Below are positions 6,769 to 24,940 of a DNA stretch of 64,000 nt, piece after piece (the first letter of the stretch is position 1; each line of letters begins with the position of its first letter). The stretch spans positions 310,001 to 374,000 of the forward strand of contig NZ_AP025476.1 of NCBI RefSeq assembly GCF_024347415.1. Direction: 5' to 3'. The notes beneath the pieces were generated by a model. The model searched no databases, was not told the DNA's origin, and worked only from the letters and a program-made list of their open reading frames with translations. The translations under genes were made by a program, and so were the position numbers. Source of the DNA: Vibrio crassostreae. GTDB lineage: Bacteria > Pseudomonadota > Gammaproteobacteria > Enterobacterales > Vibrionaceae.

Positions 6769-6785
6769 TTGGTATGGAAGCTGCA
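6769..6785 (+). promoter_or_regulatory. Sigma-54 promoter of pspG
   Basis: TTGGTATGGAAGCTGCA contains the invariant GG (6771-6772) and GC (6783-6784) separated by exactly 10 bases, as at -24/-12 promoters. It lies 50 bp upstream of pspG. pspG belongs to the PspF/sigma-54 phage-shock regulon in enterobacteria, which supports the assignment. PspF sites upstream were not identified. Confidence 0.8.
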
Positions 6786-6834
6786 ATGTTAGAAAGTAGG
6801 AAAGATAGGTCATTAACTCATTAGGGAGACCATT

Positions 6835-7056
6835 ATGTTTGAATTAATCTTTGTTCTTATTTTCGTTGCAACTCTGCTTGTCACAGGTATCACGTTTATG
6901 ACGGTATTGGCCGCAACCGGAGTAGCGTTATTAGTCATGTTGGTCTTAGGTATGATGGGCGTTGTGTTTAAGTTACTGCCTTGGTTGATCGTGATTGCAA
7001 TCGGTGTGTGGTTTTTCAAAAACTTTGTACACAGTTCTAACCAGAGACGTTACTAA
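6835..7056 (+). CDS. pspG: Phage shock protein G
   Basis: A 73-aa inner-membrane protein of the envelope-stress (Psp) response. Two or three closely packed hydrophobic segments fill residues 3-65 (FELIFVLIFVATLLVTG..., then LPWLIVIAIGVWFFKNFV), followed by a short basic tail. Size and the position directly downstream of dusA match the enterobacterial gene. AGGGAG lies just upstream of the ATG. The sigma-54 promoter at 6769-6785 indicates PspF control. Confidence 0.9.
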   Translation: MFELIFVLIFVATLLVTGITFMTVLAATGVALLVMLVLGMMGVVFKLLPWLIVIAIGVWFFKNFVHSSNQRRY

Positions 7057-7191
7057 GGTCATAGTGCCGTCAAATCTTTACTCGTCAGCGGTTTATCGTT
7101 TTAGAATTTAAGATGTGTGGTAGAATTTTCCCCAATAATCTATGAATGTGCATACAATTAGCACTACGATATGGAATTGGAGCTATCTCAA

Positions 7192-7860
7192 ATGAATAAA
7201 ATGCCATTAATTGCTTTAGTGGGAATGCTATCTTTAAGTTCAGCAGTGTCTGCTGCTGAAGAGTTTTCTTACACGGCTAAAGTCGGTGCTGATATGTGGT
7301 GGGGAAGTACAAAGTTAAACGAAGTTAGACAAGATGACGATTCTAACTCACCTTCGTTGTATTTCGCATTTGAGCATAATGCCCCAATGCTCCCAAATGC
7401 TAGCTTCCGTTATACCTCTGTTGATGCGGACTCGTTGGCTTTTGATAAGTACGATTACACGTTTTACTACACACTGTTAGATCACAAGTTGATGAACTTC
7501 GATGCTGGTGTGACGTTTACTCAATACTCGAACTCTAACTACATTGAACCGAAAGCCAATGGTGCGCAAACCAGTTTCGATGAATTCACGTGGAGCTTCT
7601 ACGGTAACGCAGAGATCAATGTGCCGGACACCAACTTCGATATCATTGGTACGATGGAGTTCGGTGATAGCAGTGGTATTAAGAGCACTGACTTGATGGC
7701 GGGTGTTCAGTACCGAATCCCTGTATCAGAATCTGAAATTGCCCTGCGTGGTGGTTACCGTGTTATCGACCTAGATTCGGATGAGTTCTTTGGCTCGGAA
7801 CTAGGTAAGAGCTTTGTCATGGTCGATGGTTGGTTTGCTGGTGCTGAAGTGCGCTTCTAG
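7192..7860 (+). CDS. Outer-membrane beta-barrel protein, TIGR04219 family
   Basis: A 222-aa secreted protein with a cleavable signal peptide (MNKMPLIALVGMLSLSSAVSA, cleavage probably before AEE) and alternating aromatic beta strands ending in the outer-membrane C-terminal motif WFAGAEVRF. It resembles the YfaZ/TIGR04219 barrel family; the ligand is unknown. The ATG at 7192 is chosen over 7171 because GGAG at 7179-7182 is well spaced and the signal peptide then begins cleanly. It is monocistronic, with its own terminator. Confidence 0.85.
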   Translation: MNKMPLIALVGMLSLSSAVSAAEEFSYTAKVGADMWWGSTKLNEVRQDDDSNSPSLYFAFEHNAPMLPNASFRYTSVDADSLAFDKYDYTFYYTLLDHKLMNFDAGVTFTQYSNSNYIEPKANGAQTSFDEFTWSFYGNAEINVPDTNFDIIGTMEFGDSSGIKSTDLMAGVQYRIPVSESEIALRGGYRVIDLDSDEFFGSELGKSFVMVDGWFAGAEVRF

Positions 7861-7893
7861 GCCATATAAAGCAAATTTAGAACGAATTTTAAG

Positions 7894-7923
7894 AACGCCA
7901 CTTTATTAAGTGGCGTTTTTTTA
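7894..7923 (+). terminator. Terminator after the outer-membrane protein gene
   Basis: The perfect stem AACGCCACTT / AAGTGGCGTT has a 4-base loop and runs into a T tract. Confidence 0.9.
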
Positions 7924-8052
7924 TATCTATTGATTATATCTTTCTGGAATTAGTTAGCACATTCATCACTTTCGACCATCCTTAATACAAAGAGCTAATT
8001 AGCGTCTATTCTTAGAAGGTCTATGTTGTGAGGTCAAAGCAAGGGATGGAAT

Positions 8053-8283
8053 ATGACACTCAATGAATTACGAAATTTATATAGAGAAAACTTGTTAGTT
8101 GAAGCCATCATAGAGCCCTCAATTCAAGAAGGGTCTTGGGTTGTGGAGTTTCGCCATATGGGAGGTGGCTTTGTTCTGCTTACTGATGTTCATGGTGAAG
8201 AATGTCATTACGCGGATTTAGACCTAGCATCTAAGTCAGCAATGGCGGTTGGCTTTCAGCAAGTACGCATTGAAAACCAGTAA
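8053..8283 (+). CDS. Conserved small protein of unknown function, 76 aa
   Basis: The product is 76 residues, soluble and acidic, with a helix (MTLNELRNLYRENLLVEAIIEP) followed by a beta-rich part (WVVEFRHMGGGFVLLTDVHGEECHYADLDLASKSAMAVGFQQVRIE). I recall similar short proteins in other vibrios but no function. GGGATGGA precedes the ATG. It lies 123 bp upstream of cysJ on the same strand; no terminator is seen between them, so co-transcription is possible but not shown. Confidence 0.75.
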   Translation: MTLNELRNLYRENLLVEAIIEPSIQEGSWVVEFRHMGGGFVLLTDVHGEECHYADLDLASKSAMAVGFQQVRIENQ

Positions 8284-8406
8284 GGCAATTTACGTTTCAA
8301 TCGGTTTTTACTTCCAAAAAGTTATAAAACATACTTTTCTATTCTTTCTTGTTATTAAAAGGAGTGGTTAATCTATCGTCACGCAATGATTAGGGATGTC
8401 GTGACC

Positions 8407-10272
8407 ATGTCTTTAAATAAGAAAGAGTCTTCACAAAATAATAATGCACAGTCTGGGGCTAATGAGTTACCTGGGCTAGCAGCACCACTTAATGACCAAC
8501 AATTGGGTCATCTTCAGCAAACTGTTTCTGAACTGTCTTCACAGCAACTGGCGTGGGTCAGTGGTTATCTTTGGGGAGTGAGCCAAGCTCAGCCTGTCGG
8601 TGCTGCTGCGCCAATCGCTCAAGCGGCCGCTGCGGTAGCGGCTAAGCCTGCGGGTAAGCTCAGCATTATCTTCGCTTCTCAAACGGGTAATGCAAAAGGC
8701 GTCGCTGAATCGCTAGAGGCAGAAGCCAAAGCCTTAGGAATCGCGGTCGAGCTTTTCGATGCGAGTGATTATAAAGGTAAGAACTTAGCCAAAGAGACAC
8801 ACGTCATTTTCGTCGCTTCAACCAATGGTGAGGGCGAAGCCCCTGATAACGCTATTGAGTTGCATGAATTCCTTCAATCGAAGAAAGCGCCAAAATTATC
8901 GAATCTACAATACGGTGTGATTGGTTTAGGTGACTCCAGCTATGAGTTCTTCTGCCAAACGGCTAAAGATTTCGATAACTTCCTCGCTAAGCTTGGTGCT
9001 AAATCGTTTGTCGATCGCCTTGATTGTGATGTTGATTACGAAGAGTCAGCAACGGAATGGCGCGCTAAAGCATTAGAGCAAGTAAAAGAGACGCTATCGA
9101 CAGGCACTGAAGCCGATGTGGTTCAATTACCTGTAGGTCAAGCGGCTGCTGGCCATTCGCAATACACCAAACAAAACCCATACACAGCGACACTATTAAC
9201 CAGCCAAAAGATCACGGGTCGTGACTCGGGTAAAGATGTTCGTCATATCGAGATTGATCTTGATGAGTCGGGTATTACTTACCAACCGGGTGATGCACTG
9301 GGTGTGTGGTATGAAAACAGTTCAGAACTCGCGAATCAGATCCTTTCTAAGGTTGGGTTATCTGGCATCGAAAGTGTCGATGTCGATGGTGACAATCTAT
9401 CTATCCATAGTGCGCTAGTGAGTAAATTTGAGATTACCACTTCAAACCCTCAGCTTGTGACCAAGTTTGCTGAGTTATCTGGCAGCAAGAAGTTAATCAA
9501 GTTGGTGGAAGATAAAGACAAGCTTCGTGAATACGCCGGCAATACTCAGATCGTTGACGTACTAGCAGAGAAGAAAACCAAGCTATCGGCTGATGAGTTA
9601 ATTGGCCTGTTACGTAAGCTGACTCCGCGCCTCTATTCTATTGCATCAAGCCAAGCGGAAGTGGATGAAGAAGTTCACTTAACGGTTGGTCTGGTTGAAT
9701 ACCAAAAAGGTGAAGAGTCTCGTTTAGGTGGGGCATCAAGCTTCTTGGCTCAGCGTCTTGAAGAAGGTGGCGAAGTTAAGGTGTTTGTAGAGAACAACAA
9801 TAATTTCAAGCTACCACAAGACGACAACACGCCAATTATCATGGTTGGCCCTGGTACAGGGATCGCACCTTTCCGCAGTTTTGTTCAAGAGCGTGAAAAC
9901 AATGATGCTCAAGGTAAGAGCTGGTTATTCTTCGGCGACCGTACCTTTACTCAAGATTTCTTATACCAAGTTGAATGGCAGAAGTACCTTAAGTCTGGCG
10001 CGCTAACTAAGCTAGATGTTGCCTTTAGCCGTGACCAAAAAGAAAAGGTTTATGTTCAAGACCGATTAATTGAGCAGGCAGAGCAGGTTTGGCAATGGCT
10101 CCAAGAGGGCGCGTACCTTTATGTCTGTGGTGATGCGACTCGAATGGCTAAAGATATCCATGAAGCGTTAGTTACTATAGCGGAAAAACATGGCAATCAG
10201 AGCCGCGAACAAGCTGAACAATATATTAATGATTTACGTAAAGCGAAACGTTACCAAAGGGATGTGTACTAA
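8407..10272 (+). CDS. cysJ: Sulfite reductase [NADPH] flavoprotein alpha-component
   Basis: It transfers electrons from NADPH via FAD and FMN to CysI for the six-electron reduction of sulfite to sulfide. The flavodoxin (FMN) domain starts at [15 protein letters not shown] (about residue 75), followed by the FAD domain ([16 protein letters not shown]), the NADPH motif [12 protein letters not shown] and the C-terminal YQRDVY, all intact. The start at 8407 is preferred to the in-frame 8386 ATG because AGGGA precedes it at 8392-8396 and it gives MSLNKKESS; a long Gln/Asn/Ala linker follows. The stop overlaps the cysI start by one base (TAATG), the first junction of a cysJIH operon. Confidence 0.95.
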   Translation: MSLNKKESSQNNNAQSGANELPGLAAPLNDQQLGHLQQTVSELSSQQLAWVSGYLWGVSQAQPVGAAAPIAQAAAAVAAKPAGKLSIIFASQTGNAKGVAESLEAEAKALGIAVELFDASDYKGKNLAKETHVIFVASTNGEGEAPDNAIELHEFLQSKKAPKLSNLQYGVIGLGDSSYEFFCQTAKDFDNFLAKLGAKSFVDRLDCDVDYEESATEWRAKALEQVKETLSTGTEADVVQLPVGQAAAGHSQYTKQNPYTATLLTSQKITGRDSGKDVRHIEIDLDESGITYQPGDALGVWYENSSELANQILSKVGLSGIESVDVDGDNLSIHSALVSKFEITTSNPQLVTKFAELSGSKKLIKLVEDKDKLREYAGNTQIVDVLAEKKTKLSADELIGLLRKLTPRLYSIASSQAEVDEEVHLTVGLVEYQKGEESRLGGASSFLAQRLEEGGEVKVFVENNNNFKLPQDDNTPIIMVGPGTGIAPFRSFVQERENNDAQGKSWLFFGDRTFTQDFLYQVEWQKYLKSGALTKLDVAFSRDQKEKVYVQDRLIEQAEQVWQWLQEGAYLYVCGDATRMAKDIHEALVTIAEKHGNQSREQAEQYINDLRKAKRYQRDVY

Positions 10273-11999
10273 TGAGCAAGCAAGTAATAGAGCAAGAAGT
10301 GCTAGGTCAAGTGCTTGGACCTTTGGCTGACAATGAGCGTCTTAAGCGTGAAAGTAATAACCTACGCGGTACGATTGAACAAGATCTCCAAGACCGCATA
10401 ACTGGTGGTTTTACTGCTGATAACTTTCAGTTGATTCGTTTCCACGGTATGTATCAACAAGACGACCGTGATATTCGCAACGAACGTACAAAGCAAAAGC
10501 TAGAACCGTTACATAACGTAATGCTGCGTGCGCGTATGCCTGGTGGCATCATTACTCCTAAGCAATGGTTGGCGATTGATAAGTTCGCCGATGAAAGCAC
10601 CTCTTACGGTTCAATTCGTCTAACAACACGTCAAACGTTTCAGTTCCACGGTGTGTTGAAGCCGAACATTAAGCTGATGCACCAAACGCTAAACAATATT
10701 GGCATTGATTCAATCGCTACTGCAGGTGATGTAAACCGAAATGTTTTGTGTACAACAAACCCTGTTGAATCCGAGCTTCATCAAGAAGCCTATGAGTGGG
10801 CGAAGAAGATCAGCGAACACCTACTGCCTAAAACTCGTGCTTATGCTGAGATCTGGCTTGATGGTGAAAAACTAGAAACAACCGATGACGAGCCTATCCT
10901 TGGTAATAATTATCTACCGCGTAAATTCAAGACAACAGTTGTGATCCCACCACAAAATGATGTCGATGTTCACGCTAACGATCTTAACTTTGTTGCGATT
11001 GCTAAAGACGGAAAGCTGGTGGGCTTTAACGTGTTAGTCGGTGGCGGCTTAGCAATGACACATGGTGATACTTCTACTTATGCTCGTAAAGCTGACGACT
11101 TTGGTTTTGTACCACTAGAAAATACGTTAGATGTTGCGGCAGCGGTTGTTACCACGCAGCGTGATTGGGGTAACCGTTCAAATCGTAAGAATGCAAAAAC
11201 CAAGTACACACTAGACCGTGTAGGTATTGATGTGTTCAAAGCGGAAGTTGAAAAGCGTGCGGGGGTTGAGTTCTCTGAAAGTCGTCCTTATGAGTTTACT
11301 GGTCGTGGTGACCGTATCGGTTGGGCGGAAGGTATTGACGGCAAACACCACTTAGCACTGTTTATTGAAAATGGTCGTTTACTTGATTTCCCGGGTAAGG
11401 CTTTGAAAACGGGTGTGGCTGAAATTGCGAAGATCCACAAAGGTGATTTCCGCATGACTGCAAACCAAAACTTAATTGTTGCTGGTGTTCCTGAGAGCCA
11501 GAAGGCAAAAATTGAGAAACTGGCGCGTCAATATGGTTTGATGGATGACGCGGTAAGTGAGCAACGTAAAAACTCAATGGCGTGTGTGGCATTCCCAACA
11601 TGTCCGCTAGCAATGGCAGAAGCTGAACGTTTTCTTCCAGAGTTTGTTACCGATGTCGAAGGCATTCTCAAGAAACATGGATTACCAGAAGAAGATAACA
11701 TTATCCTTCGTATCACTGGCTGTCCGAACGGTTGTGGTCGTGCAATGTTGGCTGAACTTGGCTTAGTGGGTAAAGCCCCAGGTCGCTACAATATGCACTT
11801 AGGTGGTAACAAAGCCGGTACCCGTATTCCTAAGATGTATAAAGAGAACATCACATCAGCCCAGATCTTAGAAGAGATTGATTCGCTGGTGGGACGCTGG
11901 GCTACAGAACGACAAGACAATGAAGGCTTTGGTGATTTCACCATCCGAGTTGGCATCATCGAAGAGGTGATCATTTCAAAGAGGGATCTGCATGCATAA
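10272..11999 (+). CDS. cysI: Sulfite reductase [NADPH] hemoprotein beta-component
   Basis: A 575-aa siroheme and 4Fe-4S enzyme that reduces sulfite to sulfide. The four cluster ligands are C438 and C444 (ACVAFPTC) and C484 and C488 (GCPNGCG); C488 also bridges to siroheme in the family. The two sulfite/nitrite reductase repeat halves are complete, and the length is within a few residues of the E. coli enzyme. It is coupled to cysJ upstream and overlaps cysH by 8 bases. Confidence 0.97.
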   Translation: MSKQVIEQEVLGQVLGPLADNERLKRESNNLRGTIEQDLQDRITGGFTADNFQLIRFHGMYQQDDRDIRNERTKQKLEPLHNVMLRARMPGGIITPKQWLAIDKFADESTSYGSIRLTTRQTFQFHGVLKPNIKLMHQTLNNIGIDSIATAGDVNRNVLCTTNPVESELHQEAYEWAKKISEHLLPKTRAYAEIWLDGEKLETTDDEPILGNNYLPRKFKTTVVIPPQNDVDVHANDLNFVAIAKDGKLVGFNVLVGGGLAMTHGDTSTYARKADDFGFVPLENTLDVAAAVVTTQRDWGNRSNRKNAKTKYTLDRVGIDVFKAEVEKRAGVEFSESRPYEFTGRGDRIGWAEGIDGKHHLALFIENGRLLDFPGKALKTGVAEIAKIHKGDFRMTANQNLIVAGVPESQKAKIEKLARQYGLMDDAVSEQRKNSMACVAFPTCPLAMAEAERFLPEFVTDVEGILKKHGLPEEDNIILRITGCPNGCGRAMLAELGLVGKAPGRYNMHLGGNKAGTRIPKMYKENITSAQILEEIDSLVGRWATERQDNEGFGDFTIRVGIIEEVIISKRDLHA

Positions 12000-12768
12000 T
12001 TCTGTCGCTTCAAAGTTGAAGTTAGCAGAGCTACTCGCATTGACTAAGACGGAGCAAATACTTCGTCTTGGGCAAATTAATGCTGAGTTAGAACAGCTAA
12101 CAGCATTAGAAAGAGTTAAATGGGCATTAGAAAACTTGGAAGGATCACATGTTGTGTCTTCAAGTTTCGGCATTCAAGCCGCGTTAATGCTGCACTTAGT
12201 AACTCAAGCGAAACCAGATATTCCGGTTATTCTGACGGACACAGGGTATCTATTTCCTGAAACGTATCGATTTATAGATGAGTTGAGCCAGAAGCTGACT
12301 CTAAACCTTCAAGTCTTTCGCGCACAACAGAGTCCTAATTGGCAACAAGCGCAATATGGCAAACTTTGGGAGCAAGGTATAGAAGGGATAGAGAAGTACA
12401 ACAAGCTTAATAAAGTTGAACCGATGAGACGGGCGCTGGATGAGCTCGAGGCTGGGACATGGTTTTCCGGTTTGAGAAGAGAGCAATCTCAATCGCGCGC
12501 AAACTTACCAATTTTATCCATCCAAAACGGTGTGTTTAAATTCTTGCCGGTAATCGATTGGACGAATAAAGATGTTCACTATTACTTAGAAGAGCATGGT
12601 CTCAGTTATCACCCGCTTCGAGAGCAGGGTTACCTTTCTGTTGGGGATACACACACAACTAAGAAGTGGGAACCTGGTATGACAGAAGAGGAAACCCGTT
12701 TTAATGGGCTGAAACGCGAATGTGGTCTCCATGAAGATGATGGAGAGCAATATGGCTCTGGGATTTAG
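11992..12768 (+). CDS. cysH: Phosphoadenosine phosphosulfate (PAPS) reductase
   Basis: A 258-aa thioredoxin-dependent enzyme releasing sulfite from PAPS. The nucleotide-binding motif [10 protein letters not shown] is near residue 56, and the catalytic Cys is C244 in the C-terminal ECGLH. The iron-sulfur Cys pairs of the APS-reductase type are absent, so this is the PAPS form. It is the last gene of cysJIH and starts inside the end of cysI. A terminator follows 16 bases after the stop. Confidence 0.96.
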   Translation: MHNSVASKLKLAELLALTKTEQILRLGQINAELEQLTALERVKWALENLEGSHVVSSSFGIQAALMLHLVTQAKPDIPVILTDTGYLFPETYRFIDELSQKLTLNLQVFRAQQSPNWQQAQYGKLWEQGIEGIEKYNKLNKVEPMRRALDELEAGTWFSGLRREQSQSRANLPILSIQNGVFKFLPVIDWTNKDVHYYLEEHGLSYHPLREQGYLSVGDTHTTKKWEPGMTEEETRFNGLKRECGLHEDDGEQYGSGI

Positions 12769-12783
12769 ACTCATTGTTATTTA

Positions 12784-12811
12784 AAAAGCTGCCATAAGGC
12801 AGCTTTTTTAG
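12784..12811 (+). terminator. Terminator of the cysJIH operon
   Basis: The stem AAAAGCTGCC / GGCAGCTTTT has a short loop and a T run, 16 bases after the cysH stop. Confidence 0.9.
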
Positions 12812-12953
12812 TTTCTAGGGGATAAAATTAGAGCGATTGTGGATAAGTCTGTGGTTATTGTGTAGTTACTTTGTAGTTAAAGTTGCATAAATAAGGCTTT
12901 GAGTGTTTATTCGTCATGTAATCGTTATTTTTGCATTTTTCTTTAATAAACAC

Positions 12954-12981
12954 TTGCCAATGTGATGAACATCTCTATAAT
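12954..12981 (+). promoter_or_regulatory. rrn operon 1 upstream promoter (P1)
   Basis: TTGCCA (12954-12959) and TATAAT (12976-12981) are 16 bp apart, followed by a GC-rich discriminator (GCCGCC) typical of stringently controlled rRNA promoters. The AT-rich stretch 12880-12950 could serve as an UP element. Confidence 0.75.
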
Positions 12982-13101
12982 GCCGCCTCACTGACACGGC
13001 AGACGCCACAAGGCTTCAGCGCAGAATGTTAGTTAGGCAACTAGCTTTAAGCGATTATTCGCTCCTACTTTTAGAAAGTAGAAATTAATTTTCAAAAGTG
13101 T

Positions 13102-13129
13102 TTGACACTGAGAATTAAATCGCTAGAAT
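13102..13129 (+). promoter_or_regulatory. rrn operon 1 downstream promoter (P2)
   Basis: TTGACA (13102-13107) and TAGAAT (13124-13129) are 16 bp apart, again with a GCCGCC discriminator. Lies about 148 bp after the first promoter, the tandem layout usual for rrn operons. Confidence 0.75.
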
Positions 13130-13170
13130 AGCCGCCTCTTCCGAAGTGATGCAAGTCACAACGAAGAGAA

Positions 13171-13182
13171 GCTCTTTAACAA
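13171..13182 (+). promoter_or_regulatory. boxA antitermination site, rrn operon 1 leader
   Basis: GCTCTTTAACAA matches the boxA core bound by NusB/NusE. It recurs at 15181, 18769 and 20886, before each 16S and 23S gene. Confidence 0.85.
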
Positions 13183-13346
13183 TTTAAACCTATCAATCTG
13201 TGTGGGCACTCGTTGATGAATATCAAAACGTTTTATCGTTAGATAAAACAGATTCTTCGGAATCAACTTTGGTTTCAATGAACTGAGTGACCAATACAAA
13301 TAACTACTTTCTCTTGTAGAAAGAAGGTATTTGGCACAGTCAATTC

Positions 13347-13371
13347 ATTATCTTTCTGTTGGAAAGATAAT
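13347..13371 (+). other. Leader hairpin of rrn operon 1
   Basis: ATTATCTTT and AAAGATAAT pair across the loop CTGTTGG. The same place in operon 2 (18945-18969) has ATTACCATT / AATGGTAAT: both arms change together, so pairing is conserved. Probably part of the 16S processing or assembly leader. Confidence 0.75.
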
Positions 13372-13430
13372 AGCTTTAGAATTACTTTTTGTAGTTTTGA
13401 AGTCAGTATTCATTGAGCCGACAAAATCTT

Positions 13431-14985
<1,555 letters not shown>

Positions 14986-15050
14986 TACGAAGATATTCAC
15001 GATAAGTGTCCACACAGATTGATATGTTTAAACAGTTAAGAGTAACCTAT

Positions 15051-15126
15051 GTCCCGTTCGTCTAGAGGCCTAGGACACCGCCCTTTCACGGCGGTAACAG
15101 GGGTTCGACTCCCCTACGGGATACCA
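15051..15126 (+). tRNA. tRNA-Glu (TTC)
   Basis: A full 76-nt cloverleaf: acceptor GTCCCGT / ACGGGAT, anticodon loop CTTTCAC with TTC, T loop TTCGACT, encoded CCA. Located in the 16S-23S spacer of operon 1. Confidence 0.97.
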
Positions 15127-15494
15127 TCTTTAAGCGCATTTATTTAAGTGTCTTTAAAAATGGTTCATTTATTGAATCAAGCTCTTTAACAATTTGGAAA
15201 GCTGACTGATTGATTACTTACGAGTAATTCAATCAAATTTAAAAGTTCTCAATGTTTATCTTTCATTAGATAAACACAACAAACACATTCAAGTGTCTTG
15301 GCTTTTTGTCTTCACTTTTTAAAAGTGGAAATAAAGAGTGATTCAAACTTAGTTTGAATTGAAATTGAGTCCGGCAAACAGTCATTGAGAATTAACCCTT
15401 CTTAATGACAACCAAAAACCTTGGTTAGTTGCCATACGCTTATTTGTCTTCACTTTTTAAAGTGAAAGCAAATAGAAACCCTTTCGGGTTGTAT
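15127..15494 (+). other. 16S-23S spacer of operon 1 with boxA and two extra hairpins
   Basis: No gene lies in this spacer. It holds boxA (15181-15192), conserved 23S processing sequences and two hairpins absent from the operon 2 spacer: about 15303-15336 and 15441-15475. Both are built on CTTCACTTTTTAAA and its complement. The final GGGTTGTATGGTTAAG pairs with sequence just after the 23S gene, forming the RNase III processing stalk. Confidence 0.8.
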
Positions 15495-18388
<2,894 letters not shown>

Positions 18389-18516
18389 ACAACACCCAAG
18401 GGGTTTTGTGGACTCAATAGAAATACCAAACGCTTGAATGAGTTTGAAGAGAATTTAACAGCTTTCCAGATTATTTTGCCTTCAGTTTTTAAAAAACTGA
18501 AAGTAAAAGCAAAATT

Positions 18517-18636
18517 TGCTTGGCGACCATAGCATTGTGGACCCACCTGATTCCATGCCGAACTCAGAAGTGAAACACAATAGCGCCGATGGTAGTGTGG
18601 GGCTTCCCCATGTGAGAGTAGGACATCGCCAGGCTT
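18517..18636 (+). rRNA. rrf: 5S ribosomal RNA, operon 1
   Basis: A 120-nt 5S starting TGCTTGGCGACCATAGC and ending GCCAGGCTT, with the conserved CCGAACTCAGAAGTGAAAC segment. It appears identical to the operon 2 copy. Preceded by a hairpin with arms CTTCAGTTTTT / AAAAACTGAAAG. Confidence 0.96.
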
Positions 18637-18643
18637 TAATTTC

Positions 18644-18669
18644 GACTTTGTCTACAAAGTAGACAAGTC
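18644..18669 (+). terminator. Hairpin after 5S of operon 1, possible weak terminator
   Basis: GACTTTGTCTAC and GTAGACAAGTC pair strongly around AAA, but no T tract follows. Could be a Rho-dependent end, a processing stem, or a pause site ahead of the operon 2 promoter. Confidence 0.5.
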
Positions 18670-18703
18670 ACCATAGAGTTCTAAGTTTTCTTAGTATTTT
18701 ATG

Positions 18704-18731
18704 TTGACTTTCAAAGTAGAAAGCGTATTAT
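18704..18731 (+). promoter_or_regulatory. rrn operon 2 promoter
   Basis: TTGACT (18704-18709) and TATTAT (18726-18731), 16-bp spacer, GC-containing discriminator ACGCGTCC. It lies between the two rRNA operons, so operon 2 can be transcribed independently. Only one promoter is evident here, against two before operon 1. Confidence 0.75.
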
Positions 18732-18768
18732 ACGCGTCCTGCTTGGGTGCTAAGGCACTGAAAGCAAA

Positions 18769-18780
18769 GCTCTTTAACAA
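18769..18780 (+). promoter_or_regulatory. boxA antitermination site, rrn operon 2 leader
   Basis: GCTCTTTAACAA, followed by a leader nearly identical to that of operon 1. Confidence 0.85.
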
Positions 18781-18944
18781 TTTAAACCTATCAATCTGTG
18801 TGGGCACTCGTTGATGAATATCAAAACGTTTTATCGTTAGATAAAACAGATTCTTCGGAATCAAAATTGATTTCAATGAACTGAGTGACCAATACAAATA
18901 ACTACTTTCTCTTGTAGAAAGAAGGTATTTGGCACAGTCAATTC

Positions 18945-18969
18945 ATTACCATTCTGTTGGAATGGTAAT
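18945..18969 (+). other. Leader hairpin of rrn operon 2
   Basis: ATTACCATT / AATGGTAAT around CTGTTGG. Counterpart of the operon 1 hairpin at 13347-13371, with matching changes in both arms. Confidence 0.75.
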
Positions 18970-19043
18970 AGCTTTAGAATTACATGTTCATGTTTACATG
19001 AATATTAGTTTTGAAGTCAGTATTCGTTGAGTCACAAAATCTT

Positions 19044-20598
<1,555 letters not shown>

Positions 20599-20665
20599 TA
20601 CGAAGATATTCACGATAAGTGTCCACACAGATTGATTAGGTTTAGAAAAGTTAAGAGACGATATT

Positions 20666-20742
20666 GGGTCTGTAGCTCAGCTGGTTAGAGCGCTCGCCTG
20701 ATAAGCGGGAGGTCGGTGGTTCAAGTCCACTCAGACCCACCA
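20666..20742 (+). tRNA. tRNA-Ile (GAT)
   Basis: 77 nt, acceptor GGGTCTG / CAGACCC, anticodon loop CTGATAA, encoded CCA. First of two tRNAs in the operon 2 spacer. Confidence 0.98.
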
Positions 20743-20756
20743 ATATCGACCTAGAT

Positions 20757-20832
20757 GGGGCTATAGCTCAGCTGGGAGAGCGCCTGCCTTGCACGCAGGA
20801 GGTCTGCGGTTCGATCCCGCATAGCTCCACCA
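20757..20832 (+). tRNA. tRNA-Ala (TGC)
   Basis: 76 nt, acceptor GGGGCTA / TAGCTCC, anticodon loop CTTGCAC, encoded CCA. Ile-Ala pairing in the spacer is the common rrn arrangement. Confidence 0.98.
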
Positions 20833-21126
20833 TCTTTAAGGGTTTTTCCCTAAGAATCTTTAAAAATGGTTTCGAAAGAAATCAAGCTCTTTAACAATTT
20901 GGAAAGCTGACTGATTGATTACTTACGAGTAATTCAATCAAATTTAAAAGTTCTCAATGTTTATCTTTTAGATAAACACAACAAACACATTCAAGTGTCT
21001 TGTATTCGATTCAAACTTGTTTGAATCACATTGAGTCCGGCAAACAGTCATTGAGAATTAACCCTTCTTAATGACAACCAAAAACCTTGGTTAGTTGCCA
21101 TACGCTAAGACCCTTTCGGGTTGTAT
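20833..21126 (+). other. tRNA-Ala to 23S spacer of operon 2
   Basis: Contains boxA (GCTCTTTAACAA, 20886-20897) and the same processing-stalk sequence as operon 1. It lacks both extra hairpins found in the operon 1 spacer and is correspondingly shorter. Confidence 0.8.
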
Positions 21127-24020
<2,894 letters not shown>

Positions 24021-24148
24021 ACAACACCCAAGGGGTTTTGTGGACTCAATAGAAATACCAAACGCTTGAATGAGTTTGAAGAGAATTTAACAGCTTTCCA
24101 GATTATTTTGCCTTCAGTTTTTAAAAAACTGAAAGTAAAAGCAAAATT

Positions 24149-24268
24149 TGCTTGGCGACCATAGCATTGTGGACCCACCTGATTCCATGCCGAACTCAGA
24201 AGTGAAACACAATAGCGCCGATGGTAGTGTGGGGCTTCCCCATGTGAGAGTAGGACATCGCCAGGCTT
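24149..24268 (+). rRNA. rrf: 5S ribosomal RNA, operon 2
   Basis: 120 nt, apparently identical to the operon 1 5S, with the same upstream hairpin. Operon 2 continues into tRNA-Asp. Confidence 0.96.
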
Positions 24269-24333
24269 TAAATTAAATCTTTAGGTTGACCAACCTGGAG
24301 ATATGGACGCTCACTTAGTGAGTTGACCACTGC

Positions 24334-24410
24334 GGAGTGGTAGTTCAGTTGGTTAGAATACCGGCCTGTCACGCCGGGGGTCGCGGGTTCGAGTCCCGTC
24401 CACTCCGCCA
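24334..24410 (+). tRNA. tRNA-Asp (GTC)
   Basis: 77 nt, acceptor GGAGTGG / CCACTCC, anticodon loop CTGTCAC, encoded CCA. It is distal in operon 2, a position also used in E. coli rrn operons, and followed at once by a terminator. Confidence 0.97.
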
Positions 24411-24420
24411 CTTATTCGAT

Positions 24421-24445
24421 AACCTCGCCTAGTGCGAGGTTTTTT
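24421..24445 (+). terminator. Terminator of rrn operon 2
   Basis: AACCTCGC / GCGAGGTT stem with a 4-base loop and six T, directly after tRNA-Asp. Confidence 0.92.
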
Positions 24446-24470
24446 CGAATCTGAAGTAGTAAAAAGTTTT

Positions 24471-24547
<77 letters not shown>

Positions 24548-24552
24548 TATAC

Positions 24553-24583
24553 GAAGCCTCAGCAGAAATGCTGAGGCTTTTTT
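24553..24583 (+). terminator. Terminator after tRNA-Trp
   Basis: AAGCCTCAGC / GCTGAGGCTT stem, loop AGAAAT, T tract. Degenerate copies of this hairpin recur three times downstream. Confidence 0.92.
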
Positions 24584-24597
24584 ACATCTGTTGCTTC

Positions 24598-24932
24598 TAC
24601 GAAGCAATGTTGGGAGCTGGATCGCCAGCCCGGTCTAATCTCCGGAGTGCCGGCCCAGTCCACCCCTGTCATATTTAAGGCTCTAGCAGAAATGCTAGAG
24701 CCTTTTTGCTTTCTGAATCTAAGATACGCTATTAGTAAGCCGCGGATTCCCCGAATTACTAAAATAGAGGATGCAGGGATTTCGAATCTCTCTACCCCGC
24801 CATATCAAAGCCTCAGTAGAAATGCTGGGGCTTGTTTACGTCTGTTGCTTTGCCAGCTAGCTCGAATCTCCGGAGGGACTCAAGTCCACCCCAGGCTAGA
24901 CTGCGCGTCCCGTAGAAATGCTAGAGCCTTTA
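24598..24932 (+). pseudogene. Decayed tandem array of tRNA 3' ends plus terminator hairpins
   Basis: Three further units follow the intact tRNA-Trp and its terminator. Unit 2 has CCACCCCTGTCA and a terminator at 24677-24707 (loop AGAAAT). Unit 3 has GCGGATTCC, TTTCGAATCTCTCTACCCCGCCA and a terminator at 24808-24837. Unit 4 has CTCCGGAGGGACTC, TCCACCCC and a half terminator at about 24911-24932. Units 3 and 4 are decayed duplicates of units 1 and 2: the flanks ACATCTGTTGCTT / ACGTCTGTTGCTT and TCTCCGGAG are shared. No complete cloverleaf remains. Confidence 0.7.
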
Positions 24933-24940
24933 TTATTCCT

